Shown here: one piece after another, positions 18,560-28,535 of the stretch
Layout of the letters: every line of letters starts with the position of its first letter
Position numbering within the stretch: position 1 is the first letter of the stretch
Assembly: GCF_001667115.1 (NCBI RefSeq)
Contig: NZ_LZIJ01000089.1
Coordinates: 1-64,000 of the forward strand
DNA: 64,000 nucleotides
Reading direction: 5' to 3'
Source: Mycobacterium sp. 852002-51163_SCH5372311
GTDB taxonomy: Bacteria; Actinomycetota; Actinomycetes; Mycobacteriales; Mycobacteriaceae
Notes under the pieces: model-generated
The model's database searches: none
What the model was told of the DNA's origin: nothing
The model's input: only the letters and a program-made list of their open reading frames with translations
Position numbers and translations under genes: made by a program

Positions 18560-19815
18560 GAGTCTCCTGCTCCCTTGTCTTGATCGGGCTGCGCACTCCG
18601 CAGTACTTCGATACCTGGAAGCGCTTTGCCCTCAAGGTATTCCAGCGACGCACCGCCGCCGGTGGATATGTGCGAGAAGTCCCCTTCGGGGATGCCCAGA
18701 GCACGCACCGCGGCTGCGGAGTCACCGCCGCCCACCACACTGAACGCGCCCTTGCGGGTCGCTGCGGCGATCGCTTCGGCAACACCGCGGGTGCCGACGG
18801 CGAACGCCGGAAATTCGAACACACCCATCGGGCCGTTCCAGAACACGGTGCTGGCGTTGGACAGCAACGCTGCGAAGCGTTTGACCGATCCCGGGCCGAT
18901 ATCGAGCCCCATCATGCCGTCCGGGATGGCGTCGCAGGCCACGGTTTGCGATGGCGAGTCGGCGGCGAACTGCTCGGCAACGACGATGTCGCGGGGCAGT
19001 CGCAGGACGTCGGCGTAAGTGTCCAGCAACCGGCGGCAGGTCTCCACCATTTCGGTTTCCAGCAACGACTTACCCACCGAAAACCCCTGTGCGGCAAGGA
19101 ATGTGAAGCACATACCACCGCCGATCACGATGCTGTCGGCTTTCGTTGCCAACGACTCGATGACGCCGAGCTTGTCCGATACCTTCGACCCGCCCAAAAC
19201 CACCGCGTAAGGGCGTTTGGTCGAGCTGGTCAGCTGCTCCAGCACGTTGATCTCGTCAGCGACCAGCGTGCCGGCGTAATGCGGTAGCAGGGTGGCAACG
19301 TCGTACACGGAGGCCTGCTTGCGATGCACCACGCCAAAGCCGTCGGAGACGAATGCGCCTCCCGGCGAGACCAATTCGGCCAACTGCTTGGCCAGCGCAA
19401 GTCGCTGGCCGTCGTCCTTGCTGGTTTCGCGCGGGTCGAACCGGATGTTCTCCAGCAGCAGGATGTCGCCGTCGGTCAGGCCCTCGGCGCGGGCCAGCGC
19501 GTCGGCGCCCACCACGTCGTTGGCCAACTGCACGTGCCGGCCCAGCTGCTCGGCGAGTGCCGCGGCGACCGGCGCCAGCGACAGCTTCGGATCGGGACCG
19601 TCCTTGGGACGGCCCAGATGAGCGGTCACCACGACTTTCGCGCCGGCGTCGAGCAGCGCTTTCAACGTCGGCGCCGACGCGGTGATCCGGCCGGCGTCGG
19701 TGATGTTGCCGTCATCGTCGAGCGGCACGTTCAGATCGCTGCGCACCAGCACGCCGCGACCCGAAACACTCTCGGCCAGCAGGTGTTTCAGAGTTGGAAG
19801 CGAAGATCCTGCCAC
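18556..19815 (-). CDS. pgk: Phosphoglycerate kinase
   Basis: Makes ATP from 1,3-bisphosphoglycerate; 419 aa monomer with two Rossmann-like domains. RSDLNVPLD near residue 25 is the substrate motif, HLGRPK near residue 65 the conserved His/Arg loop, and [13 protein letters not shown] near residue 370 the ATP-site loop. The GTG start at 19815 is only 2 bp after the gap stop, and its own stop overlaps tpiA, indicating a tightly coupled operon. Confidence 0.97.
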   Translation of the reverse strand: MAGSSLPTLKHLLAESVSGRGVLVRSDLNVPLDDDGNITDAGRITASAPTLKALLDAGAKVVVTAHLGRPKDGPDPKLSLAPVAAALAEQLGRHVQLANDVVGADALARAEGLTDGDILLLENIRFDPRETSKDDGQRLALAKQLAELVSPGGAFVSDGFGVVHRKQASVYDVATLLPHYAGTLVADEINVLEQLTSSTKRPYAVVLGGSKVSDKLGVIESLATKADSIVIGGGMCFTFLAAQGFSVGKSLLETEMVETCRRLLDTYADVLRLPRDIVVAEQFAADSPSQTVACDAIPDGMMGLDIGPGSVKRFAALLSNASTVFWNGPMGVFEFPAFAVGTRGVAEAIAAATRKGAFSVVGGGDSAAAVRALGIPEGDFSHISTGGGASLEYLEGKALPGIEVLRSAQPDQDKGAGDS

Positions 19816-19817
19816 GG

Positions 19818-20864
<1,047 letters not shown>

Positions 20865-21101
20865 TCACTGATGAACCGCTCGTGGTCAGCCTAGATCAGT
20901 CGTTGACAACGGTCGCGGGGTCGGTAACAGTCCCAGTGCCGGGGCTCTGTGACGGATGTGCCTCAAGGGTTTCGATGGACACGAGTGACGACCAGCGAGG
21001 CCGAGCCTGCGGTGAGAGCGTGCCGGGCGCGAAACAGCACGCCGTGTACGCAGGCTCGACGCCAGGAACGCAGTCTCGAAGCAGCGCGACCGGCCGGACA
21101 G

Positions 21102-22652
21102 CTAGGTGATCGGCTTTTCGTCGGACGGCGCGGTCTTCGGCCGAGCACGCTTCATCGGACCGCGGCGCGGGTGAGCCGGCTGCGGCGGCTGAGCCCATTC
21201 GGCGCCGGTGGCCTCGAACAGACGGGTGATCTCGGCCACGTGCATGTCGGCGAGATCCCACACGTCGGGGATCAGGTCGCGGTCGGCGATGAAGCCGAAG
21301 TCGAGACGGTCCAGATAGCTGACGACGGTGATGTTGAGGCCCTGCCCGTCGGTGACGATCGACACCGGGAACTGGTGGGCCAGCTTGGCGCCGGCGAAGT
21401 ACAACGGCTGGCGCGGCCCGGGAACGTTGGAGATCACCAGGTTGAACGGCAGCGATACGCGGTCCGCCAATCGCAGCCGGGACGCCAGCCGTACGGCGGC
21501 GGTGGACAGCACCGGCGGCGAGTACCGGGTGAGGTCGACCAGTTCGGCCGCCGGCACCAGCTCATGCGTGCGCTTGGCGTCTTGCATGGCCTTGCGGCAG
21601 CGGGCGACACGTTCCACCGGATCCGCACAGTCGGTCGGCAACTCGGCGACGATGGCCGATACCCGGTTGGTCCACGGGTCCGTCTCGTCGCCACTGCGGA
21701 TCGACACCGGCACCATCGCCCGCAGCGGGCGGTCCGGCAGTGCGTCATGAGCCAACAGATACTGGCGCAGGGCGCCGGCGCAGATCGCCATGACGATGTC
21801 GTTGACGGTGCTGCCGGTGGCGTCCTTGAGCCGCTTGACGTTCTCCAGCGACGTGGTGCGCATGGCGAACCGGCGGTGCGGGGTGATCGATTTGTTCCAC
21901 GGCGTCGGGGGCGCGGTGACCGTGGGCAAGGGGATGTTGGGCCGGTTTCCCCGGCCCAGCTGGGCCACCCACTTGACCGCCGCCCCGGCGCGACTGGCAG
22001 CGCTGCTCACGCTGTGAATCCCGGCGGCGTCGGCGAGTTGACCGACGATCCGGGCCTGCACCAGCATCGCCCGGAACGGGTTACGAGCCAGTTCGCCCGC
22101 CGTGCGGCGCAGCAATTCGGCGCTCGACGGCAGCGCCTCGGGCTCCCAGGCTGGGCCCGGGCCCGGCGGCGGCACATCAGGTTCGGTGTCGGTGACGATT
22201 TGCAGCATCAGCTGCCCGGAGGCCCCGTCGATGGTGGCGTGGTGGTACTTGGTCAGCAGCGCCCAGCGGCCGTCGGCCAGGCCGTCGATGACGTACACCT
22301 CCCACAGCGGCCGGGTGCGGTCCATCGGTCGCCCGACGATTCGGCACACCTGATCGGCCAGCTGGTCTACGAGACCCGGTCGGGCCAAATGCAATTCGCG
22401 GATGTGGTAGTCGAGGTCGAAGTTGGGATCGAAGATCCAGTAGGGATGGTCGAGTCCGAATGGCACTTCCACCAAACGTCGACGCATGGGCTCCAGCTCG
22501 CCGACGAGCGACGCGTATTTCTCGTACACCGCCGCATACGGGTCGTAGTCCGGGCTGGGCCGTTCGAAGATCATCAGGCCGGTGACATGCCCGAATGTCG
22601 TCGACGTCTCCATGTGCAGGAACGCGGCGTCCAGGCCGGTGAGTTGCTTCAC
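21102..22652 (-). CDS. WS/DGAT-type wax ester synthase / diacylglycerol acyltransferase
   Basis: Bifunctional acyltransferase of the mycobacterial Tgs family, 516 aa, esterifying acyl-CoA to diacylglycerol or fatty alcohols. The catalytic HHxxxDG motif reads YHHATIDGASG near residue 140; the N-terminal LTGLDAAFLHME and the PLWE motif are family hallmarks. The C-terminal half contains NDIVMAICAGALR and NLVISNVPGP. It starts with GTG after AGGAG, 14 bp downstream of the acyl-CoA ligase stop, so it is the third gene of SDR-FadD-WS/DGAT. It carries a Lys/Arg-rich C-terminal tail. Confidence 0.9.
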   Translation of the reverse strand: MKQLTGLDAAFLHMETSTTFGHVTGLMIFERPSPDYDPYAAVYEKYASLVGELEPMRRRLVEVPFGLDHPYWIFDPNFDLDYHIRELHLARPGLVDQLADQVCRIVGRPMDRTRPLWEVYVIDGLADGRWALLTKYHHATIDGASGQLMLQIVTDTEPDVPPPGPGPAWEPEALPSSAELLRRTAGELARNPFRAMLVQARIVGQLADAAGIHSVSSAASRAGAAVKWVAQLGRGNRPNIPLPTVTAPPTPWNKSITPHRRFAMRTTSLENVKRLKDATGSTVNDIVMAICAGALRQYLLAHDALPDRPLRAMVPVSIRSGDETDPWTNRVSAIVAELPTDCADPVERVARCRKAMQDAKRTHELVPAAELVDLTRYSPPVLSTAAVRLASRLRLADRVSLPFNLVISNVPGPRQPLYFAGAKLAHQFPVSIVTDGQGLNITVVSYLDRLDFGFIADRDLIPDVWDLADMHVAEITRLFEATGAEWAQPPQPAHPRRGPMKRARPKTAPSDEKPIT

Positions 22653-22666
22653 GATTAACTCCTAGG

Positions 22667-24226
22667 TTATTCGGGTGCCGCGAACGAAAACTGCTCGCGC
22701 AGAGCGCGTTTCAGCGCCTTGCCGGTCGGGGTGCGCGGGATGGCGTCGGTGAACACCGCCCGCTTGGGCAGTTTGAAGCGCGCCAGCTTGCCGCTGCAGT
22801 GCTCGAGCACCGCCGCTTCGTCGAGTTCCGGATCCGCGCGCACCACCACCGCCAGCGGCGATTCACCCCACTTCGCCGAAGGCATGCCCAGCACCGCGAC
22901 ATCGGCGATGCCCGGGTGCGACAACAGGACGTCCTCGATCTCGGCCGGGTACACGTTCTCTCCGCCGGAGATGATCATGTCCTTGATCCGGTCCTGGATG
23001 TAGACGAAACCGTCGGCGTCGCGGACGGCGACATCGCCCGTGTGCAACCAGCCGTCGGTGATGGTCTCCGCGGTCGCCTCCGGACGGTTCCAGTAGCCGG
23101 CCATGATGTGACGGCCGCGCACCAGTAACTCTCCCGCCACGCCCGGTTCCACATCGGCGCCCTGCAGGTCGACGATGCGCACATCGGTGTGAAAGAACGC
23201 CTTGCCGGTCGATCCGATGTGCGACATCGCGTCGTCGGGGCTGATCACGCAGGCCGGGCCGCAGGTCTCGGTGAGCCCGTAGACCTGGTGGACCTCGTAT
23301 CCGAGACCGGCGTAGGTCTCGATGAGCGACGGCGGGACGGGCGCCGCCCCGCTGAAGAAGCAGCGCAACTGCAACTGCTCGCGCAATTCCGGCCGATATG
23401 TCGGCAGCATGAAGTTCAGCATTGCCGGCACTGCAAGCGTGGTGGTGACCCGCTCGTCGCGGAAGACGTCCCAGATCCGTTTCGCGTCGAAGTTGCGCAG
23501 CAGAATGATCGTCGCGCCACGGTAGACAGAACACGCCATCGGAGCGAGCGCGCCGACGTGAAACATCGGCATCGAGATCAGGTAGCGGTCACGGAACCGT
23601 ATATCGGTGCTCGCCAACATGGTGAGCAGCGCCCACTGCACACTGTCGTGGGTATGCACTGCGCCCTTCGGCAGCCCGGTGGTGCCGGAGGTGTACATGA
23701 TGAACAGCGGGTCACCCCCCTCTGCCCCGTTGCCGTCGACCAGCACAGGATCCGGCCGCGCCTGATCAACCAGGCCGTCGAAGTCCTGCGCCCACCCGGG
23801 GCCATCCGGGCCGACGCGCAACCAGTGCGTCACCGGTGTGCCTCCCTCGTCGCGGTCGTTCCCGCCACGGTCATGCAGTTCGGCGACCACAGCGTCGAAC
23901 TCGGCGTCGAAGACCAAGACCGCGGCCCCCGAATCGCGCAGCATGAACGCCAGCTCGTCGGCGACCAGCCGGCAGTTCAGCGGAACGAACACCAGCCCAG
24001 CCCGGGCCGCGCCGTAGAACACCTCGATGAACTCGTGGTTGTTGGGCAGCAGCACCGCGACCCGGTCCCCCTTGCCGAGGCCCATGCCGGTCAGTACCCG
24101 CGCAGCCCGGTTGGCCCGCTCGTTGAGCTCGGTGAACGTGAACCGCAGGCCGGCGGCGTCGTCGACGAGCGCCTCCAGTCCGGGATTCAGCTCGGCTCGT
24201 TTGCTCAGATGCGATCCGATATTCAT
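22667..24226 (-). CDS. Acyl-CoA ligase / fatty-acid-CoA synthetase (FadD family)
   Basis: ANL-superfamily adenylating enzyme, 519 aa. Activates a carboxylic acid as acyl-AMP and then acyl-CoA. A3 motif MYTSGTTGLPKGAVH near residue 178, A5 VYGLTET near residue 320, A8 hinge and A10 lysine in DRIKDMIISGGENVYP near residue 420 and RTPTGKALKRAL near the C-terminus. Chain length cannot be assigned. It is the middle gene of the SDR-FadD-WS/DGAT operon and so is likely to supply acyl-CoA to that acyltransferase. Confidence 0.9.
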   Translation of the reverse strand: MNIGSHLSKRAELNPGLEALVDDAAGLRFTFTELNERANRAARVLTGMGLGKGDRVAVLLPNNHEFIEVFYGAARAGLVFVPLNCRLVADELAFMLRDSGAAVLVFDAEFDAVVAELHDRGGNDRDEGGTPVTHWLRVGPDGPGWAQDFDGLVDQARPDPVLVDGNGAEGGDPLFIMYTSGTTGLPKGAVHTHDSVQWALLTMLASTDIRFRDRYLISMPMFHVGALAPMACSVYRGATIILLRNFDAKRIWDVFRDERVTTTLAVPAMLNFMLPTYRPELREQLQLRCFFSGAAPVPPSLIETYAGLGYEVHQVYGLTETCGPACVISPDDAMSHIGSTGKAFFHTDVRIVDLQGADVEPGVAGELLVRGRHIMAGYWNRPEATAETITDGWLHTGDVAVRDADGFVYIQDRIKDMIISGGENVYPAEIEDVLLSHPGIADVAVLGMPSAKWGESPLAVVVRADPELDEAAVLEHCSGKLARFKLPKRAVFTDAIPRTPTGKALKRALREQFSFAAPE

Positions 24227-24250
24227 GGCTTGCCTTTCCGGGTCGGCGCG

Positions 24251-25015
24251 CTAGGTGGTGAGCAGTCCGCCCTCGACGGGCAATGTGATCCCGGTAACGT
24301 AGCTGCTCGCGTCACTCGCGAGGAAGACCAGTGCGGCACTGAGCTCTTCGGCGTGGCCGACACGGCCCATGAGCGTGCGCGGGATGACGGTGGTCTCGAT
24401 GTAACCGTCCGGGAACTGGTCGGTCATGTCGGTCTCGAAGAAACCGGGCGCCAGGGCGTTGACCCGGATGCCTTTGCGCCCGGTCCACTGTTGGGCCAGG
24501 TCGCGGGTCAGACCGATCAGACCGGCCTTGGACGACGCGTAGGCGGCCTGCGGCAGACCGGCGGTGGTCAGGCCGAGCACGCTGCTGATGTTGATGATCG
24601 AGCTGCCGTGCGGCATGACCTGTGCGCACGCCTGCGCCATCCAGTAGCAACCGTTGAGGTTGAGGTCGATGACCGACCGGAACTCGTCGGGAGTCTCGCG
24701 GGTGGCCGGGACGGCGGTCCCGACGCCCGCGTTGTTCACCAGGATGTCGACCCGCCCGAAGGTGTCGATCGCGGCGTTCACCAGGCCCCGGCAGTGCTCT
24801 GGGTTCGTGACGTCGGTGCGCACCGCAAGGGCCTTGCGCCCCGCGGATTCCACCAGTGCTCGGGTTTCGGCCAGCCGGTCTTCGCGCCGCGCGCCGAGCA
24901 CCACGTCGGCTCCGGCCTCGGCCAGGGCCTGAGCAAACGCGACGCCGAGGCCGCTCGAGGCACCTGTGACGATCGCAACCCGGTCGTCGATTCGAAAGCG
25001 GTCGAGGATGCGCAT
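24251..25015 (-). CDS. Short-chain dehydrogenase/reductase
   Basis: Classical SDR, 254 aa. Cofactor motif VTGASSGLGVAFA near residue 14, NNAGVG near residue 90, catalytic Ser in NISSVLGL, catalytic Tyr and Lys in YASSKAG near residue 160. It has no hydrophobic leader. ATG 25015 (MRILDRF) is used; the open frame extends to 25075 but the family normally begins just before this point. A FabG-like or alcohol/aldehyde step on a lipid is likely. It is first in the operon, divergent from a TetR-type regulator. Confidence 0.88.
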   Translation of the reverse strand: MRILDRFRIDDRVAIVTGASSGLGVAFAQALAEAGADVVLGARREDRLAETRALVESAGRKALAVRTDVTNPEHCRGLVNAAIDTFGRVDILVNNAGVGTAVPATRETPDEFRSVIDLNLNGCYWMAQACAQVMPHGSSIINISSVLGLTTAGLPQAAYASSKAGLIGLTRDLAQQWTGRKGIRVNALAPGFFETDMTDQFPDGYIETTVIPRTLMGRVGHAEELSAALVFLASDASSYVTGITLPVEGGLLTT

Positions 25016-25047
25016 CACGCGGCGCCTGGGCATAGTCTCGAAATCAC

Positions 25048-25131
25048 TGTTGCACCGTATCCCGATATGTTGCATCTAGGCAACGGTCTGCGATTTATTT
25101 CACTTTAGGCATCGCCTGCTAATATGTTGCA
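25048..25131. promoter_or_regulatory. Repeated TGTTGCA motifs between SDR operon and TetR gene
   Basis: TGTTGCA occurs at 25048-25054, 25068-25074 and 25125-25131. The second and third are in the 10-mer ATATGTTGCA (25065-25074 and 25122-25131). At the middle copy GTTGC and GCAAC form an inverted repeat over 25069-25084 with a 6-bp centre. Position between divergent genes suggests a TetR operator. Confidence 0.45.
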
Positions 25132-25180
25132 GTAGCACGCGGGATCACCGCCAGGGAGGTGCGACATCGGCGAAACACAG

Positions 25181-25777
25181 TTGGTTCGCCTGCTGGCAGC
25201 GACGGACCGGCGCCCCGATGCGCTGACGGCGTTCCGCATCGCGCGCCGGTGGTTCATCGCCGGCCGGCGAATCGAAATGCGGGAATTGGCAGCCGAACTC
25301 GGCGTGAACCGGGCCACGCTCTTCCGTTGGGTCGGCGGCCGCGACGATCTGCTGGCCGAGATCATCTGGTCGCTTGCCGAGCCGACGCTGGCGCGGGCGG
25401 TCAGCGACGCGGCCGGGTCGGGGGGACAACGGATCGCGGACATCATGGGCCGTTTCGTCGCCCTGCTGGACGAAGCGGACTTTTTCCGAGCTTTTCTGCA
25501 GCGAGAACCGGAACGGGCGCTTCGTATCCTCACCACACGAGCCAGCACAGTTCAGTCGCGGTTGATCGGCGCCGTCGAAACCCTTGTCGGCGAAGAGGTT
25601 ACGCGCACAGGGATGCACCCGCCCCTGCCGCCGCACGACCTCGCCTACCTGATCGTGCGGATCGTCGAATCCTTTCTCTACGCCGACATCATCACCGGCG
25701 AAGAACACGACACTGCAAAGGCGGCGCTGGCGATCACCGCACTGCTCGGAAGCGATGCGCCTTCTGGCAAGTCATGA
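25181..25777 (+). CDS. TetR-family regulator (QsdR-like)
   Basis: 198 aa from the TTG at 25181. The N-terminal HTH reads MRELAAELGVNRATLFRWVGGRDDLLAEI, a TetR recognition helix followed by a mostly helical ligand domain resembling the QsdR branch. It lies divergent from SDR-FadD-WS/DGAT and probably represses it. The start is problematic. No ATG or GTG in frame precedes the HTH, TTG 25181 lies 21 nt after the GGGAGG at 25154-25159, and an ATC at 25166 has the ideal 6-nt spacing after GGAGG and would add five residues. Its 3' end overlaps the DUF3556 gene by 6 bp. Confidence 0.8.
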   Translation: MVRLLAATDRRPDALTAFRIARRWFIAGRRIEMRELAAELGVNRATLFRWVGGRDDLLAEIIWSLAEPTLARAVSDAAGSGGQRIADIMGRFVALLDEADFFRAFLQREPERALRILTTRASTVQSRLIGAVETLVGEEVTRTGMHPPLPPHDLAYLIVRIVESFLYADIITGEEHDTAKAALAITALLGSDAPSGKS

Positions 25778-27541
25778 CGTGGCGGGCGCGGCCTTCTGAG
25801 TCGTCACATGGACGGGGAACTCGTCGCCCGGCTCGGGCCAGGGCTGACGGGACAGCATGTCCTCGACGGTGACATAGCCCGCCTCGATCAAACCGGTCTT
25901 GGCGTCGACAATGCGGTACCACTGCTTTTGGGTGTGGATCGGCTGGCCTTCCAGGATGATGACGCGCACCTCGCCCTCCTCGAAATTGCAGCGCCGTTGC
26001 GCCGCTTCGACAAGCTGCTCGTTGTGCAGATGCCCTTCGCCGAAGTTCCAGCCGACCAGCGGGCCGGCAACGAGCTCGCCTTCGCGCACTTTGTAGTCGG
26101 CCTCGTTGGCCTCTCCACCCAGAGCGCGCGGGAGCAGGCCGTTGAGAGCCCTGCCGTGGGTGTGCATGGCGCGGAACGCAGCGACCTTGTCGGACATGAT
26201 TTCGGCGGTGTCGGCGTCGTAGAGCTTGGCCAGCTGATTGACAACCAGCGCAGAGCTTTTGACGATGTTGGCCTCTATCTTGTCCTCGGCGCCCGGGCGG
26301 AAACACCAAACGCTGGTGGCCCAGTTGCCGGCGTAGTACCGCATGGCGGGCAGGAACGAAATCTTCTCGGGGAACATGTTTCCCGCGATGACCACGGCCA
26401 CCGCGACCAGCACGAGCGCCAGCAACAGCGGCGACTGAAGATCGGTGGCCTTGATCGCGCCGTAGTGCCCGAACAGATAGAACAGCGAGAAGATGAAAAA
26501 GACGTTCCACTCCAATGGGACCCCCATCGGGAGGTTGGAAATGATGTTGAGGTGGAAAATCACCATGAAGCCGATGAGATACCACCGCCAGGGTTGATCG
26601 CCGGCGACGAACACCAGAACCGTCGGGATCACGAACTCCGCGGTGGTGCCGCCGACATGAGCCATCAGCTTCGGCAACCGCGACGGCCGCAGGTCGTTGA
26701 CGTGGTCGAGGTACAGCAGATGCTTGACCGGGTTGAACAACCGGCTGCGTAGCAAGGCGTTGTTGCTGGTCATCACGGCAACGACGTAGGGGAAATGGTG
26801 GTTGAGTTTTGAGGTCGCCGCGCCCCACCACAGGCACAGCATGATGATCTTGAATGCCGCGATCTGGTCTGGAATGAACGGGAAGAAGAATACGAACAGT
26901 TTCAGCCAGTAGTGCTCACCGCGGGCCGCCAGAAAGATGGTCTTGTCGCGCAGGCCCAGCAGCGCCAGGGCAACGATGGTCGGGATCACCAGCTTCGGGT
27001 CGATCACACCCACATCGCCGGTACCGGTGACGGGTCCGCCGTGCCCGGGCGACAACAGCGCCCACACCCCGCCGGCCAGCACGATGGCGTACAGCGCGAC
27101 GTCGACAATGGTGCGGCTGTCGCCGCTGGTCAGCGGAACCTTGCCCGGCCACGGAGGCAGCCGAATAGTGTTGGGCCGCAGCCAATAAAGAAATCCGCCG
27201 ATCGGCGGCATGAACCGCCCGGTCAGTGGTCCGGATCCGCAGCCGAAGCCCATGACCTCGAACAGCAGGGTGAAGATGATGAACTTCTGATACACGATCG
27301 GCTGTGTCCACCAGTCGGCGATGCGGCTCAGGCCGCCCAGGCCGGGGGTCAGCGAGATGATCGCGGCGGGAATGGCGACGTACAGGCCGATCTTGATCAG
27401 GTAGAGCAGATACACCGCATAAGGCGTGCCGAAGCCGTGCTCGGCCCAGTGCCGGGTGACAACTTGCAGCCGCGCTGCCCGGGGCTGGTTCTGCCAAGTT
27501 TCGGGGTCGACGTCCGGAAGCTCCGGTGACATGAAACCCAT
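25772..27541 (-). CDS. Polytopic membrane protein, DUF3556-like
   Basis: 589 aa with about ten hydrophobic segments from residue 50 to 400, followed by a soluble C-terminal region of about 170 aa. I place it in the DUF3556 group of mycobacteria and relatives, whose function is unknown; conserved stretches visible are FGTPYAVYLLY, GRFMPPIGGFLYWLRPNT and SKLNHHFPYVVAVMTSN. The start is ATG 27541, 4 nt after a GAGGT site, rather than the frame-open 27586. It is convergent with the TetR gene. Involvement in the neighbouring lipid operon is suggested by position only. Confidence 0.75.
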   Translation of the reverse strand: MGFMSPELPDVDPETWQNQPRAARLQVVTRHWAEHGFGTPYAVYLLYLIKIGLYVAIPAAIISLTPGLGGLSRIADWWTQPIVYQKFIIFTLLFEVMGFGCGSGPLTGRFMPPIGGFLYWLRPNTIRLPPWPGKVPLTSGDSRTIVDVALYAIVLAGGVWALLSPGHGGPVTGTGDVGVIDPKLVIPTIVALALLGLRDKTIFLAARGEHYWLKLFVFFFPFIPDQIAAFKIIMLCLWWGAATSKLNHHFPYVVAVMTSNNALLRSRLFNPVKHLLYLDHVNDLRPSRLPKLMAHVGGTTAEFVIPTVLVFVAGDQPWRWYLIGFMVIFHLNIISNLPMGVPLEWNVFFIFSLFYLFGHYGAIKATDLQSPLLLALVLVAVAVVIAGNMFPEKISFLPAMRYYAGNWATSVWCFRPGAEDKIEANIVKSSALVVNQLAKLYDADTAEIMSDKVAAFRAMHTHGRALNGLLPRALGGEANEADYKVREGELVAGPLVGWNFGEGHLHNEQLVEAAQRRCNFEEGEVRVIILEGQPIHTQKQWYRIVDAKTGLIEAGYVTVEDMLSRQPWPEPGDEFPVHVTTQKAAPATS

Positions 27542-27728
27542 CGCGACCTCATTCCCAGAAGTTGGAACCAAATCAGTTGGTAGCAAAATAAGTCGACGGC
27601 GCGGTGAATGTATAGGTCGCAGGCCATATTCGTGTGCTCAGAGCGGTTCGGCCGTCGCATCAAGGCCCGCCGGCTCCGCTCGTTACGATCTAGGGACTCG
27701 ACGGCCGGTGGAGCCGCGAAGGAGGAAC

Positions 27729-28532
27729 GTGAGCACTGACAGCGAAGACCACGAGCACGGCAAGTGGGACCCCGGCCTGACCAAGCGGCTGATGAGCGTG
27801 ATGCGGCCGGTGTTGAAGACGTACTTCCGGTCGGAAGTGCACGGCCTGGATAACTTCCCGCCGGGCGGGGCGCTGGTGGTCGCCAACCACTCCGGTGGCC
27901 AATTCCCCATGGACATTCCGATCCTGAGCGTCGACTTCTACAAGAAGTTCGGCTACGACCGCCCGGTCTACACGCTGAGCCACGACATCCTGTTCACCGG
28001 TGTCACCGGGGATCTCTTCCGGCGCACCGGCTACATCCGGGCCAACCGTGAGAACGCGGCCAAGGCGCTGCGCACGGGCGGCGTGGTGGTGGTCTTTCCC
28101 GGCGGCGACTACGATGCCTACCGCCCGACGATGTCGGAAAACGTCATCGACTTCAACGGCCGCAAGGGCTACGTCAGCACGGCGATCGAAGCCGGCGTGC
28201 CGATCGTGCCGATGGTCTCCATCGGTGGACAAGAAACCCAGTTCTATCTGACCCGGGGCACTTGGCTGGCCCGTACCCTGGGGCTGAAACGCTTGCTGCG
28301 CAGCGAGATTTTGCCGCTGTCCTTCGGTTTTCCGTTCGGACTGACCAGTCCGATTCCGCCCAATCTACCGCTGCCCGCCAAGATCGTGACGCAGGTGCTG
28401 GAACCGATCGACATCGTCAAGGAATTCGGCAAAGACCCAGACATCGATCAGGTCGACGAGCACGTCCGCGCGGTGATGCAGCAAGGCCTGGATGAACTCG
28501 CCGCCAAACGTCGTTTCCCGATTCTGGGCTGA
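27729..28532 (+). CDS. PlsC-like acyltransferase (Rv1428c-like)
   Basis: Lysophospholipid/glycerol-phosphate-type acyltransferase, 267 aa. The acyltransferase block starts VVANHSGGQFPMD near residue 58 with the catalytic histidine, followed by RRTGYIRANRENA and VVFPGGDYDAYRP. NHSGG replaces the standard NHxxxxD spacing, as in a mycobacterial subset of this family. GTG 27729 lies 4 nt after AAGGAGGA. It is followed 3 bp later by fadD12, so substrate activation and transfer genes are coupled. Confidence 0.85.
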   Translation: MSTDSEDHEHGKWDPGLTKRLMSVMRPVLKTYFRSEVHGLDNFPPGGALVVANHSGGQFPMDIPILSVDFYKKFGYDRPVYTLSHDILFTGVTGDLFRRTGYIRANRENAAKALRTGGVVVVFPGGDYDAYRPTMSENVIDFNGRKGYVSTAIEAGVPIVPMVSIGGQETQFYLTRGTWLARTLGLKRLLRSEILPLSFGFPFGLTSPIPPNLPLPAKIVTQVLEPIDIVKEFGKDPDIDQVDEHVRAVMQQGLDELAAKRRFPILG

Positions 28533-28535
28533 GTC

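Noticed and set aside
23189..25108. 639-codon open frame opposite the acyl-CoA ligase and SDR genes
   Set aside because: Antisense shadow; the protein has no domain and runs through the divergent promoter region.
25159..25872. GTG-started 237-codon frame directly after GGAGG
   Set aside because: It is well placed for a start but is in the wrong frame for the TetR domain, and its product is Arg/His-rich low complexity.
27426..27728. Upstream extension of the PlsC-like gene
   Set aside because: Runs antisense through the DUF3556 5' end; GTG 27729 with AAGGAGGA is clearly better.
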